63,939 nucleotides of DNA from BOG-1112 sp964635325 (GTDB lineage: Bacteria; Bdellovibrionota_B; Oligoflexia; Oligoflexales; Bog-1112). The translations under genes were made by a program, and so were the position numbers. How positions within the stretch are numbered: the first letter of the stretch is position 1; the number at the start of each line of letters is the position of its first letter. This document shows positions 1 to 9,993 of the stretch, one piece after another. The DNA is taken from positions 1 to 63,939 of the forward strand of contig CAZWOL010000007.1 in NCBI GenBank assembly GCA_964635325.1. The letters are read 5' to 3'. The notes below the pieces were generated by a model. That model saw only the letters and a program-made list of their open reading frames with translations, ran no database searches and was not told where the DNA came from.

Positions 1-82
1 TATATCGACAATGCTGTTAACTTGTATATCTGCAGCCTAGGCTTTATGGCTGAAGAACTATCCATGTGTTCGCTTTTCGACG

Positions 83-3000
83 CTATCTCTGTACTTGAAC
101 TCCTGTCTTTGTAAACCAAAGGCAAGCACGAACCTTGGATTTCGGTCGCATTGTTTTTATGGTTCGCACATATTGATCGAGTTGCTGCACAAAACCATTA
201 GCTAATGCAAAATCTTGGACATCAGTATCTGCAGGAATCTGCATGGTTTTCCATTCAACCAGATGAATATCTCCGTTATTTTTTTCCACATACAAATCGC
301 AGCATCCAACAACAAGAATTGTTTTGCGAAAGTGCACCATGCGCAACTCAGGATAGATCACTTTTGCATCGCTGATAAGGTCTTGCCACTCTCGTGAATT
401 GCATACTCTTGCAACGTCATTTCGCGCGACATCCAGTAGATGTTGAGACTCCTGCAGTTGTGTGCGCTCGTAGTAGGGAAGTTTCTTGACTTCGGACTCC
501 CATATACGCGGAAAATCGATTGCTATTCTCTGGCTAAGTTGCGCAAGTGCTGCATGGATGACTACACCCATAAAGCGTTGGATGAAGGAAGGAGATGTAG
601 TCTCGTTATCTCGAGCAGATTTTGCAAAGCTAGTGTCGAGAGAAATTGATGAACCTACCACATTACGTATGCGCTCTGATGCATGAGGATGTATGATAGA
701 TAGCTGATCTGGAAGCCGACGAGTTGATTTTGTATATATAAAGGCTTCGTGTGCATATCTTTCTTTTCTAGAAGTACATGTCATTGAAACAATCTGCCTA
801 TTTGTATCTATTGTCGGTGCATGCTCACGCAGTATGGGGTAAAAGCTTCCAGCCAGACTGCTTGTGGGATGTGCTGTAATTACCAAATACTGGCTGGCTC
901 GTGTCAATGCGACATAGAGTAGACGTTTTGCTTCATCTGCCAAATTTTGTTCAGCAGTCTCCATAATCGACTGCAGTTGCCGAGCCTGCTTAGGCCGATG
1001 TTTTTGTGTGCCGACTAGCGCCATTCCTCGTCGCTTCCATGTATTTACTTTGGCCCAGTAGCGGTCAACCCGGTACCAGGGTTCGCTCGTCTTAATTAAA
1101 AATACCAGGGGAAATTCCAAACCTTTTGCTTTGTGTACGGTCATCAAACGTACGGCTTGTCCTTCTGCAGAGGCTGAAGCTTCTTCATTACGCTGCTCAT
1201 GCAAAGCGATCTGTTCAAGAACAGCATCGAGATTGCGATGATTTTCATTCTCCAAATTCAAAAGAAGTTCGTAGAGTTTATTCAAGTTTTTGCGAGCGAT
1301 CTCTCCGTCCAAACTTTGCACACCATAAGCTGCATGAGCTGAGAAAATCTCATAAGATTCAAAGAGCAGGCGACTTGGACTTAGGTTTGAGTATGCTAGC
1401 ATCAAATCCCGAAGAGGCTGCCACACGGATCTTTCTTTGAGTTCATCCAACAATGCGAGTTCGCGACGCTTCTGCCCACGTGTTTTGTCGAGCACATTCA
1501 AGAGCTCTCGATCTTCGATGCGTCCCATAGGACTTCGTAGAAACGTAAGCAAACTCACCATGTCGCTAGTATCATTCAAAAAGCGCAAAAGCGCTAAAGT
1601 GTCACGAATCTCTGTGCGTTCGTAAAAGCCCTTACGTTCCTCACGTAAATAGGCAATTCCATATTCTCTTAAGGCTGCCTCAAAAACTTCGACATGCGTT
1701 GTGCTACGATAGAGGATAACGCAGTCTGAGGCCATGAGTGGTCTATAGCTTTGTGTTTTTTTATCATAGACAGGATGTGGGTCTTGACCACTTAGGGCAG
1801 CTTGTAAATATTGTGCAACAAACTTGGCTTCGTCTGCAACAGCTTCATCCTTGCTCATACTCAGTGGCCCGACATCTTGTACGACTATGCGCCCTTGGTC
1901 TGGAACCACCCAGCTTCCATCTTCGTTTTGAGCAGTCGCATGTGTGGGAAAATCTCCGTTCCAGGTCTCATGAAATACACGATTGACATAGTCCAGTATA
2001 AGGGGAGCTGAGCGATAGCTTTTGTGCAGAGGAATGCAGGTTTTCTCAAAGTTTTGGAGCACACCATTCATATGTTCCAAAACCACAGGATCTGCCTCAC
2101 GAAAACCATAGATGGACTGCTTTTGGTCTCCAACAAGAAAGACTGTATTGGGTGCAGTTTCGTCGCTACGGCTTGCTAAAATCTCTTCGACCAAGTTGCG
2201 AAAGACCGACCACTGCAAAAAACTCGTGTCCTGACATTCATCAATCATCAGATGCTGAAACGATTTGTGAATCAACCAGGTCGCACCAATTGCTGCAGGA
2301 TCATGGAAGAGTTTGTAATTACCGATTGCAAGATCATGAAACTCTACCAGACCGTCCTTGCGTTTCAAAGTCTCACGCTCATCGAGCCAGAGTTTGTAAA
2401 TAGCAAAGAGACTTGTGCTTGCGGAATTGAGTGCTGATAATTTTTCTAAACTTAGATAATGCCCCAAGGCTTGGTTGACACTTAGGATCGGTTGGGAGAG
2501 TTGCTCGCGTGTTTTGCCTCGAACAAAGATTCCGCTGATCTCCCCATCCTGATTTAGAAAGCGGGATGCAAATAATGCAGCAAGGGTACGCTTTCTTAGT
2601 GCTTCTAAAAAGATATCTTTGCTTTTCAAATGTGAGATAATGAGTCGTAGATCCTCTGTATTCTCACGAAAAAAATCTTCCTCACTCATCGGCCTTGGAA
2701 GATCATAATGAACCAGAGCATTATTGGTCTCCTGTTCACTTTGCCACAAAAATGTATAGTGTCTAAAGAGTTCAAAAACCTTGTGTTCAAGGCCTAAAAT
2801 ACCCTGATCGCTATCGAGATCGAGTAGAGTGAGGCAGTGTTGCAGGGCATTTTCAGACTTATTGGCAAAGAGGTGTTCCCAGGCTCTTTTGTTTAGGTCT
2901 TCGATTTGTAGGCCATCCATCATTTGGTATGGCAGTGAGCGCATATCCATTGTGCTTGGGAAAGGGTTGGCTTCCCACGGAAATTTTGCAAACCAATCGT

Positions 3001-3376
3001 AAAAAAGAGCATCGATCGTTGTGATGCGTAGCAACTGTGTCGCAGACAGAATAAGCTGTGCCGTTTGTTGCGCACTGCGAGGAGCCGCAATGCTATGCGT
3101 ACATTGAGCTTGGTAATCTTGATAAAAGTTGCGCATGGCCTGATCAAATTCATACTGCCTTGCCTTATTGTACAAGAGAGATGAGGCTTCTTGAATGATA
3201 CGCGCTTTCATCTCGGTTGCAGCTTTGACCGTAAATGTGATCGTCAGTATGCCTCCTGGATGTGCTCCTGCACTCACAAGATTCAAAAAACGACGTGTCA
3301 GCTGATAGGTCTTTCCGGCACCAGCAGAGGCTTCGATCGTGTAGCTCTCATAGGGATTTTGCGGATTTGCTTTCAC
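83..3376 (-). CDS. addA: AddA/RecB-like UvrD-family helicase-nuclease
   Basis: Predicted helicase-nuclease subunit that resects double-strand DNA ends for recombination, working with the AddB-like protein encoded just upstream. Superfamily 1 helicase motifs are visible in the 1097 aa: Walker A ASAGAGKT at about residues 16-23, Walker B LMIDECQDTSF, motif III GDQKQSIYGFR and motif V/VI region RLMTVHKAKGLEFP. A C-terminal nuclease part shows GCCDLYVEKNNGDIHLVEWKT, a PD-(D/E)XK-like D...ExK pattern in which E replaces the usual second D. The start is GTG one base after the addB stop, with AGGAGG a few bases ahead, so the two genes are translationally linked. The partner gene supports AddA rather than stand-alone RecB. 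Family assignment is confident; the exact subtype is inferred. Confidence 0.9.
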   Translation of the reverse strand: MKANPQNPYESYTIEASAGAGKTYQLTRRFLNLVSAGAHPGGILTITFTVKAATEMKARIIQEASSLLYNKARQYEFDQAMRNFYQDYQAQCTHSIAAPRSAQQTAQLILSATQLLRITTIDALFYDWFAKFPWEANPFPSTMDMRSLPYQMMDGLQIEDLNKRAWEHLFANKSENALQHCLTLLDLDSDQGILGLEHKVFELFRHYTFLWQSEQETNNALVHYDLPRPMSEEDFFRENTEDLRLIISHLKSKDIFLEALRKRTLAALFASRFLNQDGEISGIFVRGKTREQLSQPILSVNQALGHYLSLEKLSALNSASTSLFAIYKLWLDERETLKRKDGLVEFHDLAIGNYKLFHDPAAIGATWLIHKSFQHLMIDECQDTSFLQWSVFRNLVEEILASRSDETAPNTVFLVGDQKQSIYGFREADPVVLEHMNGVLQNFEKTCIPLHKSYRSAPLILDYVNRVFHETWNGDFPTHATAQNEDGSWVVPDQGRIVVQDVGPLSMSKDEAVADEAKFVAQYLQAALSGQDPHPVYDKKTQSYRPLMASDCVILYRSTTHVEVFEAALREYGIAYLREERKGFYERTEIRDTLALLRFLNDTSDMVSLLTFLRSPMGRIEDRELLNVLDKTRGQKRRELALLDELKERSVWQPLRDLMLAYSNLSPSRLLFESYEIFSAHAAYGVQSLDGEIARKNLNKLYELLLNLENENHRNLDAVLEQIALHEQRNEEASASAEGQAVRLMTVHKAKGLEFPLVFLIKTSEPWYRVDRYWAKVNTWKRRGMALVGTQKHRPKQARQLQSIMETAEQNLADEAKRLLYVALTRASQYLVITAHPTSSLAGSFYPILREHAPTIDTNRQIVSMTCTSRKERYAHEAFIYTKSTRRLPDQLSIIHPHASERIRNVVGSSISLDTSFAKSARDNETTSPSFIQRFMGVVIHAALAQLSQRIAIDFPRIWESEVKKLPYYERTQLQESQHLLDVARNDVARVCNSREWQDLISDAKVIYPELRMVHFRKTILVVGCCDLYVEKNNGDIHLVEWKTMQIPADTDVQDFALANGFVQQLDQYVRTIKTMRPKSKVRACLWFTKTGVQVQR

Positions 3377-3377
3377 A

Positions 3378-6266
3378 TTAGCCTCCTACTCGACAGATGC
3401 CCTTAAAGGCACAGTGCTTGCACGCATCGCTTTCGACAGGACTAAAGGCTTGGGCTTCTTGCAGAAGCATTTGTGTAGTCTCCGACCATAGCAATTGCAG
3501 GTTGTCTACCAGGTGACTGAGAGACGGAGTTTGTGCACTTGCTAGTTTTTTATCGAGTGCCCATGTACGAACCTGATCACCCACACCTCGAGCTTGCCAG
3601 CGACCTTCGACGATACTCCAATAGCCCACCAAGCAAGAATCCAGAAAGCTCCTGTCTTCTTCGAAACGATTCTGTGCCATCGCTAGAGCATACAAAGGAA
3701 GCTGCGGAGCAAGGCCCTGTACAACATCTACGAGAGTGTCCACACCCTTGCGTTTGTAGTCGACCAACACCGAACGATTGCTCATACAATCTAAGCTATC
3801 GAGAGTTCCTAAAACCGACGCCCACTTTTGTGTGCCTTGACGCAGAGGAAGCCCCTTACCTGCGAGAGTGTATTCTTTGAAAGAATAGAGTGGTGCAAAA
3901 ACGGATGTACCATTGCTTTTGGGTTCAAAGAGACTTGCCCAATAGTGTGCAAAGCGAGGCCATGAAAAATGCATTAGATGCAAATAAAACGGAGATCCTT
4001 TGATGTTATCCGGCAAGCAAAAATCCGTAAGCACACGCAAACGTTCTAGCGCAAAGGGAACAATCTCTTCATCTCGCAACAGAATGCGATCTGCCAAAGC
4101 AGGGAGCACCTGTTCGGTTTGCAGCTGCCCTGAATAAAAGGCTTCGAGAATCTCGTGCAACCAGCGTCCTTCCCAAAGAGAAGGGGCTTCATCAGCTTTT
4201 TTCTGCACTCCCAGCTTGCTCAGGAGAAACTGGTAAGGACAACGAAAGAGCTGGCTGAGTGAGCTTGCAGAGACCTGCTGAAAAAATTCGGAGCGAGCTC
4301 CCTCAAAGTTGCCTTTGACTTCATCATCTGCAGGAAGAGCGAGAGAAGCTTCTGCTAGCTGTACTTTAGTATCTTGCTGTGTTGCAACGAGTTGGGCCTG
4401 ATCTTGCGCAAGCAGTCTTTCTATAAAGCGTGAGCGACAGATCGACCCATAGTCAGGATTTACAGAATACAGGAAAGTCAAATAACGTGCCTGACTGCAC
4501 AAACGATGAAAGGTGGTATCTTCCAAGGCTTCGATGTATTGCCATCCGGGCATACCCAGTTTGACTTTCAGTAGGTCACTAACCAAACGATCATTAGGTA
4601 GCGAACGAGGAAAACGACCTTCTGTGCATCCCAAAATAATAACAACTTCAAAAGGCACATAGCGCGCTTCGATGATATCGAGCACCTGTACACCTTCGAG
4701 TGGAAAACCGACAGAACGTGTTTCTAGACTTTGTACTTTGTCGAGCATAGCAAAGAGGCACTCACGTCCTGAAACTTTGCCTTCCCAAACGAGGGCCCAC
4801 TGTTCTAAGAAATCATTAAACTGTTCAAATGCTTCGATATCAGAACGTTTGAACTCGTCAGGCTTTGCCAATATGCCAAAATTATCGATCACTCGTGCGA
4901 GAGCACTTTGCCACTGACTCAGTAGCTGTGGTTTGCGTGTATTGCTGAGCTGACTGTAAGGCTCAAGGTAACGAGTCAGTAGCGACATCCATTCTGGTGA
5001 AATGCCATCTTCACCTTTTGCCAAATCATAGTGCAGGTCAATTTGGGCCTGTGCATCCTCATGATTTTCTACTAGAGCACGCGCACTCAGAGGATGGCAT
5101 ACAAAATTACGCAATGCACGCAGATCCTCTTTTTTTTGCTCTTGGGATGAATAGTTTGTAGACAGACGAGCTAGATACTGAATCAACACAATGAGCCAAG
5201 AACCAAGCGCACTCTCCGCAAAGGGTTGTGCGATCGCAAGGTTTGTACGAAAGCTTTCTTTTTCGAGAAGCATCGCTAAAATTTTACCGTAGCTACGCTC
5301 ATCACTAACTAGCAAACCAATGCGTGAAGGTGGGCAACCTTGCTCCAAATAAGAGCGTATAGTTGCAAGTGCAGCTTTTGTTTCTTCGAGACGTGTCGAA
5401 AGCGCAAGCACGTGTGTGCGCTCTCGGTCCACTACCAAATCTTCTTGTGCACACGGCACAGGTGCGCCAACGATATATTCGAGCAAGTCACCTAAGGGAG
5501 AATGCGAACCCAATAGTTTGGGAGCTTCGCTGAAGAGCATGCTGACATTATTTTTTTGTGAGAGTGCTCTAAGCAATGGGCGACAGTAATGTTTGGTAGT
5601 TGTAAAACAAGCCACATACACCCAACGCCAGCCTTGCAAACTTGCATCGTTTGCAAAAGATTCGAGCATCTTCTTGACCGAGGCAATTGCAAGCGCTTCG
5701 GAACGGATCGCTTTTTTAGAACGTAGGAGTTCACCATACTGATGATAAAGAATTTGCAATTCGCTAACACGTTCGACAAGACTGCCTATATGTTCTTCGT
5801 CTCGGTATATATCTTTTTGGATCAATTGTTTGAGTTGTGCAAATGCACTTTCACCGATTCCAGCTTGGAGTATCTGTGAAAAAAATTCACGAATCTCGTG
5901 CTCGTGACCCTTTTGCAGATGTTTAAAAGTATTTTGACGAAGCAAAGAAGCTAGCAGAAGCTCTTCAGCTCCAGGTGAGAGCGTTGTCATACCCTCAAAC
6001 ATTTGGGGACTATGACGTTGAATGAAGGTTTCGAGAGTCCAGATCGTTGGTGCTAGAAACGTTGTATTGGCTTGTCCCAACATGGCGAGCAAGTATTGTC
6101 CGAGTCTTTGCGTCGGCAAAATAATCAGCACATCCTTTAAATCTTCTGCAGAAAATCGCAGCAATTCTTGGCTTAGACTGTCGACTAGGTCGTCTTGACC
6201 CGAGAGTATATGAACGCCTGCTTTCGCTTCCAATTGCAGCTTCCTAAGTAGTGTTGAGTGGCTCAC
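3378..6266 (-). CDS. addB: AddB-like PD-(D/E)XK nuclease subunit with Fe-S cluster
   Basis: Predicted second subunit of the AddAB end-resection complex. The 962-aa protein opens with a degraded helicase-like domain (ILPTQRLGQYLL, near residue 50) that lacks a good Walker A, as is known for AddB. The C-terminal third has SSLSQLFRCPYQFLLSKLG...WEGRWLHEILEAFY and the nuclease motif SVLVDYKRKG. Four cysteines expected for the AddB 4Fe-4S clasp are present: one in FRCPYQF and three in the terminal CKHCAFKGIC (C-x2-C-x5-C). The start is GTG and has no strong Shine-Dalgarno, so the exact N-terminus is uncertain. It is the first gene of the pair, ending one base before addA. Confidence 0.87.
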   Translation of the reverse strand: MSHSTLLRKLQLEAKAGVHILSGQDDLVDSLSQELLRFSAEDLKDVLIILPTQRLGQYLLAMLGQANTTFLAPTIWTLETFIQRHSPQMFEGMTTLSPGAEELLLASLLRQNTFKHLQKGHEHEIREFFSQILQAGIGESAFAQLKQLIQKDIYRDEEHIGSLVERVSELQILYHQYGELLRSKKAIRSEALAIASVKKMLESFANDASLQGWRWVYVACFTTTKHYCRPLLRALSQKNNVSMLFSEAPKLLGSHSPLGDLLEYIVGAPVPCAQEDLVVDRERTHVLALSTRLEETKAALATIRSYLEQGCPPSRIGLLVSDERSYGKILAMLLEKESFRTNLAIAQPFAESALGSWLIVLIQYLARLSTNYSSQEQKKEDLRALRNFVCHPLSARALVENHEDAQAQIDLHYDLAKGEDGISPEWMSLLTRYLEPYSQLSNTRKPQLLSQWQSALARVIDNFGILAKPDEFKRSDIEAFEQFNDFLEQWALVWEGKVSGRECLFAMLDKVQSLETRSVGFPLEGVQVLDIIEARYVPFEVVIILGCTEGRFPRSLPNDRLVSDLLKVKLGMPGWQYIEALEDTTFHRLCSQARYLTFLYSVNPDYGSICRSRFIERLLAQDQAQLVATQQDTKVQLAEASLALPADDEVKGNFEGARSEFFQQVSASSLSQLFRCPYQFLLSKLGVQKKADEAPSLWEGRWLHEILEAFYSGQLQTEQVLPALADRILLRDEEIVPFALERLRVLTDFCLPDNIKGSPFYLHLMHFSWPRFAHYWASLFEPKSNGTSVFAPLYSFKEYTLAGKGLPLRQGTQKWASVLGTLDSLDCMSNRSVLVDYKRKGVDTLVDVVQGLAPQLPLYALAMAQNRFEEDRSFLDSCLVGYWSIVEGRWQARGVGDQVRTWALDKKLASAQTPSLSHLVDNLQLLWSETTQMLLQEAQAFSPVESDACKHCAFKGICRVGG

Positions 6267-6492
6267 GCTTTGCGCACTCTAGCAGCATCAGCTCTAGACT
6301 CAAGCAAAAGCTCGATGAGTTCGCCGTCCTCAGAACCGCCCCACCCAAACTTAGGATTTTTTTGTTCAAGTTGCTGAAATAACACAAAAATTATTTTCAA
6401 AGATCCCCCGATTAGGTAATGTCGACCCCGATTATTGCAGTGCCTTTCAGTTGCGATCGTGGCGTATTTCTCATTCTGTGACGGAGGTTCCT

Positions 6493-6954
6493 ATGGATGC
6501 TGCTGTAAAGCATATTGGCCTTGCGAGTTCTGAGGATAACTTTGAACCTGATCCATTGAGTTCAGACGAGCTACTACATTTCAAAAATCAATTGATAAAG
6601 AAGAAGCAGGAATTGGTGGAACAATCTCGACATATGATTGAGTCTAACAAGATCTGCTTAGCTGCTGATGATATGAAAGATGAGGTTGACTTAGCCTCCG
6701 CAACGATTGAACACGAACTGACCTTACGTTTGCTGGACCGCGCTCGTAAGCTGTTGCGTGAAATCAATCATGCTTTGACTAAATTCGAAAGTGGTGATTA
6801 CGGATACTGCGAAGGAACAGGTGAGATGATTCCCAAGAAGCGTCTGGAGCTTGCACCTTGGGTTCGTCACAGTGTGGAGCACAAGCAGAATCTAGAACGA
6901 AGGAAAAAGATTCTTAAACAATCCAAAGGCATAGATCTACTGCCTTTCGAGTGA
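6493..6954 (+). CDS. dksA: DksA/TraR-family transcription factor, one-cysteine type
   Basis: A 153-aa DksA-family protein expected to bind RNA polymerase in the secondary channel and tune stringent-response transcription with ppGpp. The coiled coil has the functional tip DEVDLA, matching the DxxDxA motif (D63, D66, A68). The zinc-finger region is altered: it reads YCEGTGEMIPKKR...WVRHSVEH, so only the first of four cysteines remains (C106) and the second is Thr (T109). C-T paralogues such as Pseudomonas DksA2 are known to work without zinc. I chose ATG 6493 because GGAGG lies five bases before it; an upstream TTG at 6451 has no such site. Monocistronic; convergent with the phosphatase gene. 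Confidence 0.87.
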   Translation: MDAAVKHIGLASSEDNFEPDPLSSDELLHFKNQLIKKKQELVEQSRHMIESNKICLAADDMKDEVDLASATIEHELTLRLLDRARKLLREINHALTKFESGDYGYCEGTGEMIPKKRLELAPWVRHSVEHKQNLERRKKILKQSKGIDLLPFE

Positions 6955-6973
6955 TCTTCTCAGGTACAAGCAA

Positions 6974-7876
6974 CTATTCATCAACTTCATCATGCAGAAA
7001 CATAGATTCCTCATTGATCTCTGCATCTAAATCCGCATCATCACTGTCATTGTCCTCATCATCACCAAAAAAGATCTTCTCATCGTTGGAGAGTACTTTT
7101 TGATACTGTTTTTGCAGCGCCAAAAAGATAGGATCTTTGCTGAATTTTTCGATAAATTCAATGTTGTTCTTGCGGAACATATGCGGGTTGAATTTAGCAT
7201 ATTCATATTGCGCAGGATTCAACTTCATCCCATGATAGTTATACTTAGGACCATCCACCCAGAAGCCACCCTGTAAATAGCGCAGTATCATCGCAATCAT
7301 CCCAGTACGGTGCAATCCTCCATAGCAGTGAAATAGCACCGGTTGACGATCGGGATTGAGCACCAAAGACAACACACGCATAACAGCATTCATGTCCCCA
7401 TCGATCTCTTTGTCACCAAGTGAGAAGTAGCGACTTCCTATAGGCCCTAGATTGATTGGAAGATCTATGTTCTTGCTTGCGTAATATGGATTTTGCCCAT
7501 CAATATAGGTGCGCCCCTTACCAAAGGTATGGAAGTATTCAAATTCTCCGTAACGCCCAGACAGACTTGCTTTGTATTCTTTGATTGCATAATAAAACGG
7601 AAAAGCATAACCCAGTTTATTCATACTGATGATCGTTTTAGGAAAAGGAAGATTTTCATCACTAAGCATTTTGCTAAGATGTTTGAGTCCTGATTTTCCC
7701 AAAGCTGCGCTGCGATAGATTGCATAGCTCTGGTTTTTTATGACCACTCCAAATCGTAAGGATCTATCTGATGGACCATGAACAACATGGTCATCTTCTG
7801 CACAGAGTGTTGAGGGAACAAAACTTAACATGAAAGCGCAGACAAGTGTCGCTTTCCAATGTCTTTGATTTGGCAT
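6974..7876 (-). CDS. Exported protein tyrosine/dual-specificity phosphatase
   Basis: Predicted secreted phosphatase of the Cys-based PTP superfamily, 300 aa. The start ATG 7876 has AAGGAG about eight bases upstream and gives a signal peptide ending near SFVPSTLCAED. The catalytic loop reads HCYGGLHRTG, matching HCx5R with C184 and R190, followed by a typical helix. SLGDKEIDGDM, about 25 residues upstream, may provide the general-acid aspartate, but I cannot assign it firmly. The last 35 residues are very acidic (GDDEDNDSDDADLD). Substrate is unknown: PTP-fold enzymes may dephosphorylate proteins, lipids or inositol phosphates. A signal peptide places it in the periplasm or outside the cell. 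Confidence 0.8.
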   Translation of the reverse strand: MPNQRHWKATLVCAFMLSFVPSTLCAEDDHVVHGPSDRSLRFGVVIKNQSYAIYRSAALGKSGLKHLSKMLSDENLPFPKTIISMNKLGYAFPFYYAIKEYKASLSGRYGEFEYFHTFGKGRTYIDGQNPYYASKNIDLPINLGPIGSRYFSLGDKEIDGDMNAVMRVLSLVLNPDRQPVLFHCYGGLHRTGMIAMILRYLQGGFWVDGPKYNYHGMKLNPAQYEYAKFNPHMFRKNNIEFIEKFSKDPIFLALQKQYQKVLSNDEKIFFGDDEDNDSDDADLDAEINEESMFLHDEVDE

Positions 7877-7994
7877 GCTAGCTCCTTGAGATATATGTAG
7901 GCTCAAGGAGGGCTATCGGTAGCAAATTGAAAAGATTAAATTTTATTTGTAAAGTTTGCTTTTGTCGTAAAATTATTTGAGAAATTACTTAGAC

Positions 7995-9392
7995 TCAAGC
8001 TCGAAGCAAGGCTCCCAGACGCTCCTTTGCTTCTTTTAGAGCATCTTGATATGCAGATGTCGAACACAAAGATTGGACATAAGCCCCGTCCTGGCCTACC
8101 CACTGTCCCTTAAGCATTAGATTATGAATAGCAGGAGCTACATCATTGAAGCAGAGACCACGTAGGCCATGAGCCGGCCAAAAAGCAGGGTTGTCTAAGT
8201 CCCACATGATTAGATTTGCAAAATGATCTTCCGCAATCGTTGCAACTTTAAGATGCGGATGCAAAGAACCTGGCGTCTGCCAAACCTTGCTTAGTAGAAA
8301 AGAAGGATCTCGAAAAGCAGCATAGCGTTGCCATAGCTTCTGTCGCTTTTGCTGCAGAGCTCGCATATTAAGAGTGTTCAAGGTTGTATTGTAAGACCTT
8401 GCAAAACTCAGGGATTGTAGTGGAAATCCTGAGATATAACGTAGCTCCTTTTGGACGTTCATCGAGTCATTGCTACCGACAGTATCGGTTGCGATCGCCC
8501 AACGCAATTTGTAATCGCTCCAGGTCATGAGATTTGCAGGAAAATGAAAGATCATTTGAGAGAACGGACACGATATCATCGTATGGTGTGGATCTTGGGC
8601 TAGTGCTCGCAAGTCCGACTTACGCAGATAAATACCATGGACTAGCACCTTCTCATAGCTACTCTCCAACATCCCGACCTTGCGTAGGATACCTAGTGGT
8701 GTGCATCGTGAGCGACTGAGTGCCTTGCGAAATTCATCGTTGGTCTGTCCAACGTGAGCATGAACGGGAAGGCCCGTATGAGTTGCTGCATCATGAATGC
8801 GTCCCCATAGCTCTGGACTAACTGTATCGGTAGCATGAGGTCCCCATGCTGCAACAACTCCATGCTCCGCAAGGGATGTCGAAGCATGAATAGTCTCCGT
8901 AGATTCCCATTCACGTTCCCAAGAATCTTTGCCTGGGCCACTGAGATCTTGTAGTGTTGGTGCGACAACTCCTGTTATACCAACATCATAGAGTGCGTTC
9001 GCAATAGCATCTCCATGGTAGTAGTGATCCCACACGGTCCCAACACCAAAGAGCAAGCATTCGTAAGCACCCATACGCGTGAAGGCACGCACATCATCTG
9101 CACTCATTCGCGATTCGATTTGAAAGTAAAAGTCTGTGATCATATTCCCGCTAGTTGCTTCACTATTTTCGATCGACCTAAAGAAGCTCATCGCAAGGTG
9201 AGTGTGCGGGTTTACAAACATCGGTGTCAGCATTTTATTCTTCAGAATACGCGTATGCACAGGAAGTTCGCTAAGAGGTTTACGCCACTCTTGCACAGAC
9301 TGGATCTTAGATCCTTCAATCTCAAGCAGAGCAGGTGCTAGACGAATCTGAGACTCATGAACAAGAGTTGTATACTCACAAAAGAGTTTCAA
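7995..9392 (-). CDS. Metal-dependent amidohydrolase (cytosine/SAH deaminase-like)
   Basis: A 465-aa member of the amidohydrolase superfamily close to the subtype that includes chlorohydrolases and S-adenosylhomocysteine/methylthioadenosine or guanine deaminases. Visible metal-site elements are NPHTHLAMSFFRS near the N-terminus (HxH), LPVHAHVGQTNDE in the middle and the late aspartate in AIATDTVGSNDSMN. That spacing fits a TIM-barrel deaminase using one catalytic metal. I chose a TTG start at 9392 because GGGAGG lies about five bases ahead; an upstream ATG at 9413 would put this site inside the gene. Substrate cannot be read from sequence. Single gene, followed by the phosphatase on the same strand after about 120 bases. 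Confidence 0.72.
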   Translation of the reverse strand: MKLFCEYTTLVHESQIRLAPALLEIEGSKIQSVQEWRKPLSELPVHTRILKNKMLTPMFVNPHTHLAMSFFRSIENSEATSGNMITDFYFQIESRMSADDVRAFTRMGAYECLLFGVGTVWDHYYHGDAIANALYDVGITGVVAPTLQDLSGPGKDSWEREWESTETIHASTSLAEHGVVAAWGPHATDTVSPELWGRIHDAATHTGLPVHAHVGQTNDEFRKALSRSRCTPLGILRKVGMLESSYEKVLVHGIYLRKSDLRALAQDPHHTMISCPFSQMIFHFPANLMTWSDYKLRWAIATDTVGSNDSMNVQKELRYISGFPLQSLSFARSYNTTLNTLNMRALQQKRQKLWQRYAAFRDPSFLLSKVWQTPGSLHPHLKVATIAEDHFANLIMWDLDNPAFWPAHGLRGLCFNDVAPAIHNLMLKGQWVGQDGAYVQSLCSTSAYQDALKEAKERLGALLRA

Positions 9393-9516
9393 GGGGACCT
9401 CCCTCCATAGCATTTTTGTCTGAATATGCTATGTCAGAATTGATGAGAATTGCGTGCGCAAAGCCCGCCCCTTAGCGATGACCTGTTATTCTGTCCTCAC
9501 AAAGCACGTTTTTGCA

Positions 9517-9598
9517 TGTCACACCGAGCGGAACGAAGTGGAGCCGAGGGGTCACCTGCATAGCCAATTTGTAAGATGATATTAACCATGCAGAGATA
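9517..9598 (+). repeat. Dispersed repeat family 1, copy A
   Basis: One of five related intergenic or intragenic copies. It carries the shared blocks CCGAGGGGTCACCTGC, TAGCCAATTTGTAAGATGA and ATGCAGAGAT. It differs from the other copies by an extra roughly 13-base stretch in the first block (GAACGAAGTGGAG). It lies between the amidohydrolase start and the small gene at 9618, on the non-coding side. Confidence 0.75.
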
Positions 9599-9617
9599 AT
9601 TTTTTAGGCAGAGAAAT

Positions 9618-9932
9618 TCAAAAATTTAAATTGGCTTGTTCTCTAAGAATTTGCTGAGAAATTAGCAGGGGACCTTCATCGAGAAAAATTCGGGCTGGTT
9701 GAAATCCAAGTTCCCAGGCTGCTTCTGCAACATCCATAGGATCGATGCATTCAAAATCATAGAAACGTTCTGCAAGATGGTCAAGCACGAGGCCGACGTA
9801 AAGATCTTCATCAACACCTTTGTCTGGGCTTATAAAACCGAACGGCTCGAGCAAGCGATTCATTCTCACCGGCTCGTTGGATGAGGCACGAAGGGCTTTC
9901 TTGTAAACTCCAAACGGAACATTCATCTGCAT
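9618..9932 (-). CDS. Hypothetical protein, 104 aa
   Basis: I do not recognise this protein. It is a soluble, mixed alpha/beta-looking 104-aa chain rich in acidic residues, with no signal peptide or cysteines. The central part (DEDLYVGLVLDHLAERFYDF) looks like an amphipathic helix. The ATG at 9932 has AAAGGG about nine bases upstream. It stands alone between two repeat copies (9517 and 9994), so it has no operon context. Codon use resembles its neighbours, which supports a real gene. Confidence 0.55.
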   Translation of the reverse strand: MQMNVPFGVYKKALRASSNEPVRMNRLLEPFGFISPDKGVDEDLYVGLVLDHLAERFYDFECIDPMDVAEAAWELGFQPARIFLDEGPLLISQQILREQANLNF

Positions 9933-9993
9933 TATCGACGACCCTTTAAAGCACGTTGTACTAAGCCTATCGGTAGCAAAGGGAAAAACTTAA

